Origin: Lachnospiraceae bacterium 28-4
GTDB lineage: Bacteria > Bacillota > Clostridia > Lachnospirales > Lachnospiraceae
Assembly (NCBI GenBank): GCA_000403275.2
Contig: KE159599.1
Span: 310,001-374,000, forward strand
Reading direction: 5' to 3'
DNA length: 64,000 nt
Below, piece by piece: positions 52,725-62,349 of this stretch. Position numbers and translations under genes: made by a program. Positions within the stretch are counted from its first letter, which is position 1; every line of letters begins with the position of its first letter. Below the pieces are notes generated by a model that saw nothing but the letters and a program-made list of their open reading frames with translations, had not been told where the DNA came from and did no database searches.

Positions 52725-54251
52725 TTATTCCTCTCCGATCTGAAACACATAATCCGTATGATAAGTCCTCACGAACAATTTTCCATCTTTATAAACAATA
52801 TAATTCGCCATTGAAGCCAGCGGCGTCTGCCCGATCCGCCTTCCCGTCTTGCTGTCTATCTGGTAAAGATAATCATCCTCCGCCGTAAAACCATAGCCGC
52901 ACAGGATTACATCCCCCACGATCTCAAAGTTCAATGAATTACATGTTAAAGGCTCTGTTTTCCATAACACGCGATAATCATCCAGGCTGACGGCAGTCAT
53001 ATATGCCGTATGGGGCGAACTTTCCGCATAAGTATAGTGGAAGGTGGACAGATATAAAATCCCCTCCCTGACCGCCGCGCCATGTATCTCCTGACCGATA
53101 AATGCCATTTCTTCCGGCCGGAAATCATCCGCATACCTGTAATCCGAAAAATCCAGCGTCACCTCCGTCTCTCCGTTCTTTATAATATCGATCATCACGC
53201 GGTCATCATGGACAAAGCATTCATATCCTTCTTCGTTCAGATCCGGCAGCACCAGCCCGTTTTTGGCAAACCATTGTTCCTCGTCCGTGATTTCATTTTT
53301 CGTCTGCTCTAAAACAACTAATTCCAAAGGCGCCGTTTCCGTCTCCCCCGAAGCCTCTATATAGTAATCCCAGGATGGATTGGCTACCCGTACCGTTCCG
53401 GGCTTGTCCTGATCCGGCCCTGTCTCATCCGCCGGCTCTGCCCAGCTGTGATAGACATCCAGGACTCCGTAATATTTATTTACCGTTCCTCCGTCTTTCA
53501 TATATTTTCCCACATCTTCCGGTCCATACCGAAGAAGAAAATAATCCATATCGTGCAGAATATGATAAATATTTTCCATATACAGCACGTCATGTGTTTC
53601 TTTCGCAAGCCTCATATTTTCAATCAGGCTGTCAAAATCCCCCTTTAACAGCCCGCTTTCCAGACTATCCCTCATTTCTTCCATCAGAGCAATAAAATCA
53701 TCTCCGTCAAGCCGGTTATAAGCCTTTACCTCAGCTCCATACTTCTCCTCGAACTCCCGTCTGCCCGCTTCGTCCGTTCCGTCATATCTCACTCCATCCT
53801 CGAAAGCCCAACCGATCTGGATCTCTCCTTTTTCGTCCACATAATTCCAATACAAACTCTCGGGATCGGCCAGCCTGCCAAAAAAATCGTCGTAAAAATA
53901 AGCCTGCTCCATCCATATATTCGCAACCTTAATATTTTCCGTCAGACGATTTACTGCTTCCTCCGACATCCCTTCCAGAACTGCCGCCCTCATAGCCAGT
54001 ACTTCTTCCTTACTCGGCTTTGCGCTTTTCTCCCGGCCTTCCATGTTTTCCTCCTCCGGGTTCGGAACGGAACCGTTTTCCGCCGCATCCATTACCGTCT
54101 CTTTGTCTGTTTCCCGGATTTCCACAGCTGATACCCGCTCCGGCCCCGTTTCTTCCATATCCGCCGTTTTCCCCTTTCCTGCCAAGGCCAATCCAATCCC
54201 CACCGCCAAAGCCGCGATGATACATCCCATAGCTATCATCCATCGTTTCAT
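52725..54251 (-). CDS. membrane-anchored protein with propeller-like C-terminal part
   Basis: 508 residues, ATG 54251 behind GGAGG. N-terminal anchor (WMIAMGCIIAALAVGIGLALAG), then an acidic linker and a helical/mixed central region. The last 200 residues (AFIGQEIHGAAVREGILYLSTFHYTY, VSLDDYRVLWKTEPL, LYQIDSKTGRRIGQTPLASMANYIVYKDGKLFVRTY) alternate like PQQ/WD-type propeller blades. It probably acts outside the cell as an input to the two-component system, but this is inferred from its place as first gene of that operon. Family not named. Confidence 0.78.
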   Translation of the reverse strand: MKRWMIAMGCIIAALAVGIGLALAGKGKTADMEETGPERVSAVEIRETDKETVMDAAENGSVPNPEEENMEGREKSAKPSKEEVLAMRAAVLEGMSEEAVNRLTENIKVANIWMEQAYFYDDFFGRLADPESLYWNYVDEKGEIQIGWAFEDGVRYDGTDEAGRREFEEKYGAEVKAYNRLDGDDFIALMEEMRDSLESGLLKGDFDSLIENMRLAKETHDVLYMENIYHILHDMDYFLLRYGPEDVGKYMKDGGTVNKYYGVLDVYHSWAEPADETGPDQDKPGTVRVANPSWDYYIEASGETETAPLELVVLEQTKNEITDEEQWFAKNGLVLPDLNEEGYECFVHDDRVMIDIIKNGETEVTLDFSDYRYADDFRPEEMAFIGQEIHGAAVREGILYLSTFHYTYAESSPHTAYMTAVSLDDYRVLWKTEPLTCNSLNFEIVGDVILCGYGFTAEDDYLYQIDSKTGRRIGQTPLASMANYIVYKDGKLFVRTYHTDYVFQIGEE

Positions 54252-54448
54252 ACCCTGCCTCCTCTTCTGCCGCTATCCATAATCTTTCTTTATTCATTAT
54301 CCTTTAGTTATATATTTTTGTAGTCTGCTTTGGGGTTTATCCTTTGCAGTATCCCAATATCTTCTCCGCAATATTACTACACCTCTTCTCAAAAGTATAC
54401 CACCCCGAACCTAAAAACTCTACCACAATCTCCGGTCTTCCCTCTCCT

Positions 54449-56299
54449 CTACACCAGCTTTATCTTATAATGTTCCATCCAATAATTCACCTGCAAAAGA
54501 TATGCCAAGAGCTGCGGCCCCGCCATCAGCTGCCCGTAAAAAGGCCTTGCATAATCGGAAGGCTGCTCCATAAACTTTTTCACTTTTTCCGCATCCACCA
54601 ATGCCCGAACCGGCGCATTGGCGTCGTCCAGCACTTCCAGCATACGGCTTCGCACCAGCCTTTCATAAGCCGGGTCATAGGTCTTCGGATAAGGGCTTTT
54701 TTTCCTGTACAATATTTCCTCCGGCAGATACTCTTTCCCAGCGGCCCGCAGCAGCGCCTTTACCACGCCGCCCCGGTACTTCATATTCCAAGGCACGTTC
54801 CAGGCATACTCGATAATTCTATGGTCAGCAAACGGCACTCTGGCCTCCAGCCCCACATGCATGCTGGTGCGATCCATCCGGTCCAGCAAAGTCTGCATAA
54901 ACCAGCGCAGATTCAAATAGGAAATTTCTCTCCGCCTTTTTTCTTCCGCCCCTTCTCCTCCCAGAACCGGCGTTTCTTCCACCGTTCTGCGGTAAGCCTC
55001 CCATGCATACTCCTGGAGCGGCAGTTCCCGCAGCACATCATCCCTTAACAGCATCGTTCTTGGCCGGAAATCCATGGACCAGGGGAAAATATCCGCTTCC
55101 AGGCATTCCTTTTTATGAAACCAGGGATACCCTCCGAAAATTTCATCCGCGCATTCCCCGGTCAGCGTCACCTTATGGCATGCCGCCACTTTCCTGCAAA
55201 AATACAACATGGACGACTCCACATCCGCCATGCAGGGCAAATCCCTGGCTTTTACCGCCTCGAACAGATCATCATACAATTCCTCATTCCGGCACTCCAG
55301 GTAATGATGCCTTGTCGCCGCATAATCTTTTACCTTATCCACCCAGGGCCGGTCCTGGGACGGCTGAAAAGCGTTGGCCTGAAAATTGACATCATTATCT
55401 TTAAAATCAAAAGAATACGTATCCAGCACTTTTCCCTTTTTGCGCAATTCCCTGCTGCAGATCGCCGTCACCAGGCTGCTGTCCACGCCGCCCGACAAAA
55501 AAGTGCAGACCGGTACATCCGACAACATCTGTATTCTTACCGCATCCTCCAGAAGATACTGCATCTTTTCCACCGTATCCTCCCAAGAGTCCTCATGAAT
55601 CCTGCTTTCCAGCTTCCAATAACAATGCTCCCGGCAGCCTTCCGCCCCGCATTCCAGAAAATGCCCCGGCAATACTTCAAAGATTCCCCGGAACACCCCT
55701 TTTCCATATGTTTTTGCGGGGCCAAGCCCTAATACTTCGCACAATCCCTCTTTATCCACCTCAGGCTCTTCCCCCGGAAAGCAGAAAATTCCTTTTATTT
55801 CGGAAGAAAAAATGAGCGTATCTCCGCTTTTTTTATAAAAACAGGGCTTCACCCCCGCCCTGTCTCTGAACAGAAACAGTTTTCCCAGCCTCCCGTCCCA
55901 AATACCGAAGGCAAAGATCCCGTTTAACTTCTTTACAAAATCTGCCCCATGGCGCATGTACCCCGCCAGAATAACCTCCGTATCGCTGTTGGTCAAAAAT
56001 TTCTCTCCTGCCTCCTCCAGCTCCTTTTTCAGCACGCCCATATTGTAGATTTCCCCATTATAGACGATCGCCCATACATTCTCTCCTTCCCGTCTTATCA
56101 TCGGCTGCTGGCCGGACAGCAGATCAATAATGGAAAGCCTTACATGAGCCAGTCCGCACCGTTCTCCCAAAAATATCCCATCCTCATCCGGCCCCCTGTG
56201 CTTCTGCTCCCTGTTCATTTGCTTCAATACGGAAACCCATTTTTCCTCTCCGTCCTTATAATTTTCCTTCCCGTTAAAAAATCCAGCGATTCCACACAT
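54449..56299 (-). CDS. asnB: asparagine synthetase (glutamine-hydrolysing)
   Basis: 616 residues from ATG 56299 (GGAGGAG before it). The start MCGIAGFF exposes Cys2 as the glutaminase nucleophile, so a longer frame would be wrong. KHRGPDEDG and WAIVYNGEIYN are glutaminase motifs, and FLSGGVDSSLVTAICS, near residue 265, is the ATP-pyrophosphatase loop of the synthetase domain. It makes asparagine from aspartate, glutamine and ATP. No terminator or riboswitch evident. Followed at distance by the propeller-like gene. Confidence 0.96.
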   Translation of the reverse strand: MCGIAGFFNGKENYKDGEEKWVSVLKQMNREQKHRGPDEDGIFLGERCGLAHVRLSIIDLLSGQQPMIRREGENVWAIVYNGEIYNMGVLKKELEEAGEKFLTNSDTEVILAGYMRHGADFVKKLNGIFAFGIWDGRLGKLFLFRDRAGVKPCFYKKSGDTLIFSSEIKGIFCFPGEEPEVDKEGLCEVLGLGPAKTYGKGVFRGIFEVLPGHFLECGAEGCREHCYWKLESRIHEDSWEDTVEKMQYLLEDAVRIQMLSDVPVCTFLSGGVDSSLVTAICSRELRKKGKVLDTYSFDFKDNDVNFQANAFQPSQDRPWVDKVKDYAATRHHYLECRNEELYDDLFEAVKARDLPCMADVESSMLYFCRKVAACHKVTLTGECADEIFGGYPWFHKKECLEADIFPWSMDFRPRTMLLRDDVLRELPLQEYAWEAYRRTVEETPVLGGEGAEEKRRREISYLNLRWFMQTLLDRMDRTSMHVGLEARVPFADHRIIEYAWNVPWNMKYRGGVVKALLRAAGKEYLPEEILYRKKSPYPKTYDPAYERLVRSRMLEVLDDANAPVRALVDAEKVKKFMEQPSDYARPFYGQLMAGPQLLAYLLQVNYWMEHYKIKLV

Positions 56300-56340
56300 A
56301 AGACTCCTCCAAACCAAAATTTTTTCCAGACTGCCAAAGA

Positions 56341-56919
56341 CTACGCCAGCAAAGGCTGTATCTGTTTTCCATCCAGCGCCATTTCCAACGTAGGGATGAT
56401 CTTCCCGCTATGCGCCACAAGGGAATTCGGTTTTTTTACCGCATCATCCTGCCCGAAAGGAACAAAATACACATTTTTTGTATTTAATAATGTGCCGATA
56501 TTTTTCATATTCATTCCCAATCCATCGTTCGTGGAAATAAAAATAACGAGAGGCTTCCCGTTTCTGAGATGCGCTTTTGCCGCCATCAATACCGCCGTAT
56601 CCGTAATCCCGTTCGCCAGCTTTGCCGCCGTATTCCCCGTACAGGGAATAATTGCCAGAAGATCCAGATATCCTTTCGGCCCGATAGGCTCCGCCTCCTC
56701 GATACACAGGATCGGCTTCCGCCCCGCGATCTCCTCCGCCTTCTTCATAAAATCTGCCGGCTTGCCGAACCTGCTCTCAATCCCTTTTGCCGCATCCGAA
56801 AAAACAGGATAAATCTCCGCCCCTGTTTCTTTTAAATGTTCCAGTTCATGAAAAACTTTATCAAAAGTACAAAAGGAACCGCAAAAAGCAATTCCTATTT
56901 TTTTCCCTTTCAATTCCAT
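56341..56919 (-). CDS. dpaB: dipicolinate synthase subunit B
   Basis: 192 residues. It begins MELKGKKIGIAFCGSFCTFDKVF and belongs to the SpoVFB/flavoprotein (HFCD) fold; IIPCTGNTAAKLANGITDTAVLMAAKAHLRNGKPLVIF is the phosphate/flavin loop region. It acts with DpaA to make dipicolinic acid, which fills the spore core. It lies 18 bp after dpaA on the same strand. Presence of this pair is the strongest sign that the organism forms spores. Confidence 0.95.
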   Translation of the reverse strand: MELKGKKIGIAFCGSFCTFDKVFHELEHLKETGAEIYPVFSDAAKGIESRFGKPADFMKKAEEIAGRKPILCIEEAEPIGPKGYLDLLAIIPCTGNTAAKLANGITDTAVLMAAKAHLRNGKPLVIFISTNDGLGMNMKNIGTLLNTKNVYFVPFGQDDAVKKPNSLVAHSGKIIPTLEMALDGKQIQPLLA

Positions 56920-56937
56920 ATGATTCTATACCTTCCT

Positions 56938-57840
56938 TTATAATTTTCCAATCACATATTCGGAGAGACGCTTTGCCGATACCTCTCCGGCATACTTCCC
57001 GGGCAGCCCCAGACAATGCAGAGCGTTCAGCTGCCGTTCCTCCGCCTCCTGATAGTCCAGCCCACCCCTTCCTGAAGCAATATCTATAATAAGGGCGTCT
57101 TTTTCCACCTTCTTTAAGATCTCCCCCTCCAGCACAAGCGCCGGTATCGTATTGTAAATATACTCAAATCCGTTAATTTTCCCCTCCAATTCCTTTAACG
57201 GCAGCACATCCATGCCGAAGGCTTCCGCCGTCGCCAATTCCACCGCATTGTTGCCGCACACGGTCACATGTGCGGATAACCCTTTTAATTTTTCGCTCAA
57301 TACTTTTCCGCATCTTCCATAACCGAGTACCAATGTCCTGCTATGATGTATATTGGTCTGTTTATGGAGCATAGCCTCTAAGATTGCTCCCTCCGCAGTT
57401 GCAACCGCATTGAAAACAGCAATGCTTTCGTCTTTCATAAAATCGTAACAGGCAATTCCTCTCTCACCGCATTCCTGGCGAAAAGCCTCCGGTATGATCC
57501 CTCCGAATATTTTATGGTATTTTCTGATATGACGGGACAGTTCCTTCAAATTCACACTTCCTTTTTTCTCCATCGGAATCCCGCCTATTATAACCGGCGC
57601 CGATTCCACCGCCTGTTTCAAAGAATCCGCATACCCGTCCGCTTTTATATCCATATCAGTTCTATGGCAGATTTTATAACCAATGACACGATAACCCCTT
57701 TGCATAAAAAAGGGTATCATACATGCCGTGCGCTTATCCCCTCCAACCACTGCAATATCATACTTTTCAAAAGTATGCCTTTTGCATAAAGGATCCATTT
57801 TTTCACAACTATCCTTTTGAGGCCAAACATTTCCTTCCAT
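56938..57840 (-). CDS. dpaA: dipicolinate synthase subunit A
   Basis: 300 residues from ATG 57840 (GGAGGGAAAT before it); a longer frame adds 35 residues with no family similarity. The N-terminal YDIAVVGGDKRTACMI is the first half of SpoVFA, and LVLGYGRCGKVLSEKL the NAD(P)-binding fold, followed by IYNTIPALVLEGEILKKVEKDALIIDIASGRGG. It oxidises dihydrodipicolinate. The mother-cell promoter (sigma-K type) was not located. Confidence 0.95.
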   Translation of the reverse strand: MEGNVWPQKDSCEKMDPLCKRHTFEKYDIAVVGGDKRTACMIPFFMQRGYRVIGYKICHRTDMDIKADGYADSLKQAVESAPVIIGGIPMEKKGSVNLKELSRHIRKYHKIFGGIIPEAFRQECGERGIACYDFMKDESIAVFNAVATAEGAILEAMLHKQTNIHHSRTLVLGYGRCGKVLSEKLKGLSAHVTVCGNNAVELATAEAFGMDVLPLKELEGKINGFEYIYNTIPALVLEGEILKKVEKDALIIDIASGRGGLDYQEAEERQLNALHCLGLPGKYAGEVSAKRLSEYVIGKL

Positions 57841-57960
57841 ATTTCCCTCCGCGATACATCCTGTCTCCGGCAACGACACCCTTAAATTATTACTATGTCT
57901 TTCTTCCCTCTTCGTGCCTGTCAAAAAGGACCATAATTGACGCATCAGACATGCATACCG

Positions 57961-57994
57961 AAAAGACCGGCATGGTTTCCCATACCGGCCTTTT
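57961..57994 (-). terminator. terminator of the phosphofructokinase gene
   Basis: 15-bp stem with two mismatches (57961-57975 with 57980-57994) and a 4-base loop; T-rich on both strands. Confidence 0.8.
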
Positions 57995-58022
57995 CTTATT
58001 TCTTTATTTTCTTATTTTCAAA

Positions 58023-59252
58023 CTATTTCCTTACTAAATGTCTCGGCAGTCCGTTCACAAAAAGCGGCTGCAGCTCGCCCATAATCAACGGTCTCGCATA
58101 TTTCTCATATCCTTCGTTCAGTCCGCATCCATCTTCCGTAATCCATTCGGCGGGAACCGGTCTTTCCACGTTGGCAATCGCATGAATATCATATGCGCTC
58201 GTTCCGCACTGATACGGATCATCCCCATTCCTGTCAAGGGTGATCATCATGCCGGTCTTGCCTTCTTCTGCCGCCATAACCGCATCGAAACCAACCTGGA
58301 ATGCCTCGTTGATATCCGTCAGGGAAGCGAGGTGGGTTGCCGCACGCTGTAAAGTGGAGAACTCCACGGCACGGGTCTTAAGCCCTGTCTCTGCTGCTAC
58401 GAGGGAAGCCAGATAAGCCGCAGTGCCGGACAGCTGCTTATGTCCGAATGCATCTACTTTCTTATCCGCATCTGCCAATTCGCATACAAAACGCCCGTCC
58501 GCCAGGGATACGCCTTCCGATACGGCGATCACTACGGAATGCTTCGTTTCCGCCAGATGTTTTACTTTTTCCATAAATTTATCCACATCAAAAGTTACTT
58601 CCGGTAAATAGATAGCGTCCACACCGCTGCAATCCTCGCCCTTTGCCAGAGCTGCAGCCGCAGTCAGCCATCCCGCGTGGCGTCCCATAATCTCCACAAG
58701 GCAGACCGTAGGTTTTTCCACGCCAAAAGATTCATTGTCACGGATAATTTCTTTCAGGCTTGCCGCAATATATTTTGCTGCGGAACCATATCCGGGGCAA
58801 TGATCCGTGATCGGAAGGTCATTATCGATCGTCTTAGGAACTCCCATAAATCTCTGGGGCTTGTTGTGAGCCGCCGCATAATCGGACAGCATCTTCACCG
58901 TATCCATGGAATCGTTGCCGCCCGCATAGAACAAGCATTCAATATCATGTTTCTCCATGATCTCAAATACTTTTTCATACACTTCCTCATGTCCTTCGAT
59001 CTTAGGCATTTTAAAACGGCAGGAACCCAAAAATGCGGAAGGCGTTCTCTTCAGCAATTCAATACCCGTTTCATCCGCCAGATATTCATCCAGATCGCAC
59101 AGATTGTCCTGTAAAAATCCCTGAATACCGTGTACCATTCCGTATACTTTTTTTACACCCAGCTTTTTAGCCGCCGCATATACTCCGGCTACGGATGAAT
59201 TAATAACAGCCGTAGGTCCGCCAGACTGCCCAACAACAATATTTCCTTTCAT
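58023..59252 (-). CDS. pfp: 6-phosphofructokinase, PPi-type active site
   Basis: 409 residues from ATG 59252 (AAAGGAG before it), 25 codons shorter than the open frame. GQSGGPTAVIN (8-18) is the nucleotide/PPi loop. The active site reads GGNDS at 111-115 and PKTIDND at 139-145. Asp114 and Lys140 correspond to residues that distinguish PPi-dependent from ATP-dependent enzymes, which have Gly at both places. Asn113 instead of the usual Asp is a noteworthy change. It phosphorylates fructose-6-phosphate in glycolysis, probably with pyrophosphate. Confidence 0.9.
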   Translation of the reverse strand: MKGNIVVGQSGGPTAVINSSVAGVYAAAKKLGVKKVYGMVHGIQGFLQDNLCDLDEYLADETGIELLKRTPSAFLGSCRFKMPKIEGHEEVYEKVFEIMEKHDIECLFYAGGNDSMDTVKMLSDYAAAHNKPQRFMGVPKTIDNDLPITDHCPGYGSAAKYIAASLKEIIRDNESFGVEKPTVCLVEIMGRHAGWLTAAAALAKGEDCSGVDAIYLPEVTFDVDKFMEKVKHLAETKHSVVIAVSEGVSLADGRFVCELADADKKVDAFGHKQLSGTAAYLASLVAAETGLKTRAVEFSTLQRAATHLASLTDINEAFQVGFDAVMAAEEGKTGMMITLDRNGDDPYQCGTSAYDIHAIANVERPVPAEWITEDGCGLNEGYEKYARPLIMGELQPLFVNGLPRHLVRK

Positions 59253-59429
59253 CGTTATCTCTCCTTTTATTTTTCGTCTCTTTATTTTGACCGCGCTTCT
59301 TACCGCGCGGCTAATCAGCACACACAATTATAGCAGATTCATAGTCCAAGCACAAGTTCTTTTGTAGCTTCTTCCATGGGATTTTCTTTTATGAGAATAA
59401 ATTGGAACTGCATAAAACCCATAATAAGT

Positions 59430-59932
<503 letters not shown>

Positions 59933-60155
59933 AATATGTACCTCTTTTCTTTGCAGAATGATTATATCTTATTAGCCACTACCGTTACAACTTTACTTTA
60001 TCACAACAATCACAACACAGCCCTTTCATCGCCACTAAGTTTAATGATATATGTCTTAGGTCCTGCCATAGTCGCCACCGCCGTTTCTTTTTTCTATAAC
60101 ACAGAATGGCATTATATGGAATAATTATTTAGTTAAATATATATCGGTCAGTACA
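59933..60155. other. gap between the IS3 fragment and the DUF6034 gene
   Basis: A+T-rich, no supported gene. A 26-codon plus-strand frame ending at 60124 (hydrophobic, MIYVLGPAIVATAVSFF) could be a remnant of a membrane protein. A 16-nt palindrome AGTACACTAGTGTACT is at 60150-60165, across the stop of the next gene. Confidence 0.5.
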
Positions 60156-61676
60156 CTAGTGTACTTCTCCAATCACACTTCCGTCATAAGCATTGATCAC
60201 ATAGGAAAGATTCTGCAGGGGATTTCCCCCAAGACTTTCTTGGACAGTAAAAATCCACGCCGGAACCAACCATGCATGTTCCGGCTCCTGATAGGCTGTG
60301 GTATAAGTATACTGCAGCTTCGCGTTTACCACATCATATTCCAGCAAAGTAGTATCGTTGGCGGACTGCCCTTTTCCGGAATACCAATAAAAGATCTGAT
60401 CCGTCAGCTTTGCCTGTATTTTTTCAAAGGGCAGAAGCTTTGTATTTTCCGTCACTGTACGGACTTCCTCCGCTATCCCATCCCATTTAAAATACTTAAC
60501 TCCTTCCTCTGTGATCAGAATGGAGATTGTTTCTATCTGGAACGGCGGCACATAGCTGTCCACTGTTCCTTCCGCAGCCATACCCTCGGAAACTGAGGTA
60601 AGCCCCTCTACGCTTCTTGAAAAAGAATACAGGTATCCCGGCAATCCCTTATCCAGATCCCCCTGCCACAAGGCATCACTGCCAAGGCCCAGACCATTTT
60701 TCTCCGAACATGCGCCCTTCGGGAACCACACAGTGCGGTCGGAATCTACAATACCCATGTCATCGATACCGAGATCCTCTAAAATTTGTTCCGCCTGTTC
60801 CTTTCCATCTTCCTCTGTGAAGGTGATCTTATCCATGCACTCTCGGTACGCATCTGCCAGCTCATGAAATTTCTCTGTATAGCCGTTGGTATCCATGCCG
60901 AAGCTGCTGTAATACTCGCTCTGCATTTCCTCATTCTCTATCGTTTCTTCCTCTATAAAATTAGAGCCCTCCATCCAGAGAAAGCTGCTGTCATTGTCAA
61001 TTTTCTGATTATACCGCTCCGCTTTTATATGTGCTGCCCTGTCCTCTCCCAAATCCACAGCAAAGTAATCTTCTGTATCTGTGTTTTCCGGTTCAGCACC
61101 CATCCAGCTCCGCGCCGCCTTCACGCCGGGATCCTCTGATTCTTTATGAAATCCTATCTCCGCCTTTTCCGGGGCAGACGTCTCGTCCGGCGCAAGCTCC
61201 ATCCCCTCCCTGGTTGCATTTTGGATACTTGCAATCGATGTGGAATACGCTGATTGCGCGTAGCTTCCTTCCTTGTTGGAAATCCTGTCTAATACCGCCT
61301 GATACACATCCTTTGTCACCATCTGTGACCTATATAATTCCTCACCGTTCGCAAAATAATCAATCAATCCCTTCAGCTCTTCCTGCGTCAGCTCATGGCT
61401 TTTCATCTCTATAACCGGAAGATTGCCGATGCTTTGTTCTCCCAGCTTAAGATCTGCTTGGATAATCACACGGTCGTTGCTTTTCTTCTCTTCAAACTCC
61501 CAATGCGCCGGAACGTCCGTCTCTCTCTTTTCTCCCTCCTTAAGAGGTTCACAGACAACTGCCTCACTGATCCCGTCCGCTTTGCTGACTACCGCGCTCT
61601 CCTCGGGCGTTTCCTGACAGCCGGAAAGCATTATACACAATGCACCTGCCATTATTGCCAAAATATAGTTTCTCAT
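60156..61676 (-). CDS. DUF6034-like lipoprotein
   Basis: 506 residues. Signal peptide with lipobox LSGC (residue 20). A long acidic, mixed alpha/beta protein (HELTQEELKGLIDYFANGEELYRSQMVTKDVYQAVLDRI; PVPAWIFTVQESLGGNP; YVINAYDGSVIGEVH at the end, a PepSY-like finish). The DUF6034 assignment is from memory of similar proteins. The ATPase gene of the ABC system lies 20 bp upstream, so it is probably the extracellular partner or immunity-type protein of that transporter. Confidence 0.75.
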   Translation of the reverse strand: MRNYILAIMAGALCIMLSGCQETPEESAVVSKADGISEAVVCEPLKEGEKRETDVPAHWEFEEKKSNDRVIIQADLKLGEQSIGNLPVIEMKSHELTQEELKGLIDYFANGEELYRSQMVTKDVYQAVLDRISNKEGSYAQSAYSTSIASIQNATREGMELAPDETSAPEKAEIGFHKESEDPGVKAARSWMGAEPENTDTEDYFAVDLGEDRAAHIKAERYNQKIDNDSSFLWMEGSNFIEEETIENEEMQSEYYSSFGMDTNGYTEKFHELADAYRECMDKITFTEEDGKEQAEQILEDLGIDDMGIVDSDRTVWFPKGACSEKNGLGLGSDALWQGDLDKGLPGYLYSFSRSVEGLTSVSEGMAAEGTVDSYVPPFQIETISILITEEGVKYFKWDGIAEEVRTVTENTKLLPFEKIQAKLTDQIFYWYSGKGQSANDTTLLEYDVVNAKLQYTYTTAYQEPEHAWLVPAWIFTVQESLGGNPLQNLSYVINAYDGSVIGEVH

Positions 61677-61695
61677 TTTTTCCTCCGTATCATTT

Positions 61696-62349
61696 TTATT
61701 TAATCTGTGTCAGGATGCCTGCATCCATCTCACAGATCGTATCACAGAGCCATTCGATCTCCAGCATGTTATGCGCTGCGACAAGAACAGTCTTTCCCCG
61801 CTCCTTTAGTCCCCGTAAAAGTTCGCAGACCTCTCCGGCCCCCTGCTTGTCCAAACCATTAAAGGGCTCGTCCAATATCAAAAGCTCCGGATCTTCCATA
61901 ATCGCCTGCGCGATACCAAGACGTTCCCTCATTCCAAGAGAATACTGTCCCACCTTCTTTTTGGACAGAGGATCAAGCCCCAGAGCCCGCATCGCCGCCC
62001 TCACATCGTCATCGGAAATACAATGCTTCAGAGATGCCAGTCTTTTCAAGTTCGCAAAACCGCTGAGGCCCAAAAGGAAACCGGGATTTTCAATGATAAT
62101 CCCTACGGAATCCGGAAAATCCACCTCCTTTCCGATCTGCTTTCCCCCTACGAGGACTGTGCCGCTCTCAGGTCGTAAAAATCCGCAAATGCATTTAAAC
62201 ATTACAGTTTTTCCTGAGCCGTTAAAGCCCATGATCCCATGGATCTTCCCTTTTTCAAAATCATGGTTAATATCCTTCAGTACTTTTTCTTTTTGAAAGG
62301 ATTTTGTCAGTCCCTTCAGTCTGATTGCATATTCCATTTTGTCCTCCAT
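61696..62349 (-). CDS. ABC transporter ATP-binding protein
   Basis: 217 residues. Walker A GFNGSGKTVMF (Val in place of Thr), signature YSLGMRERLGIAQAI, Walker B LLILDEPFNGLDK, H-loop VAAHN. The short length and LSLGMR-type signature fit exporters of the bacitracin/lantibiotic immunity group (BcrA/LanF-like). It starts one base after the permease stop and drives the two membrane subunits upstream. Substrate unknown. Confidence 0.94.
   Translation of the reverse strand: MEDKMEYAIRLKGLTKSFQKEKVLKDINHDFEKGKIHGIMGFNGSGKTVMFKCICGFLRPESGTVLVGGKQIGKEVDFPDSVGIIIENPGFLLGLSGFANLKRLASLKHCISDDDVRAAMRALGLDPLSKKKVGQYSLGMRERLGIAQAIMEDPELLILDEPFNGLDKQGAGEVCELLRGLKERGKTVLVAAHNMLEIEWLCDTICEMDAGILTQIK

Noticed and set aside
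57761-57777. Palindrome CATACTTTT/AAAAGTATG as an operator
   Set aside because: Inside the dpaA coding region (HTFEKYD); its likeness to 46113-46131 may be chance.
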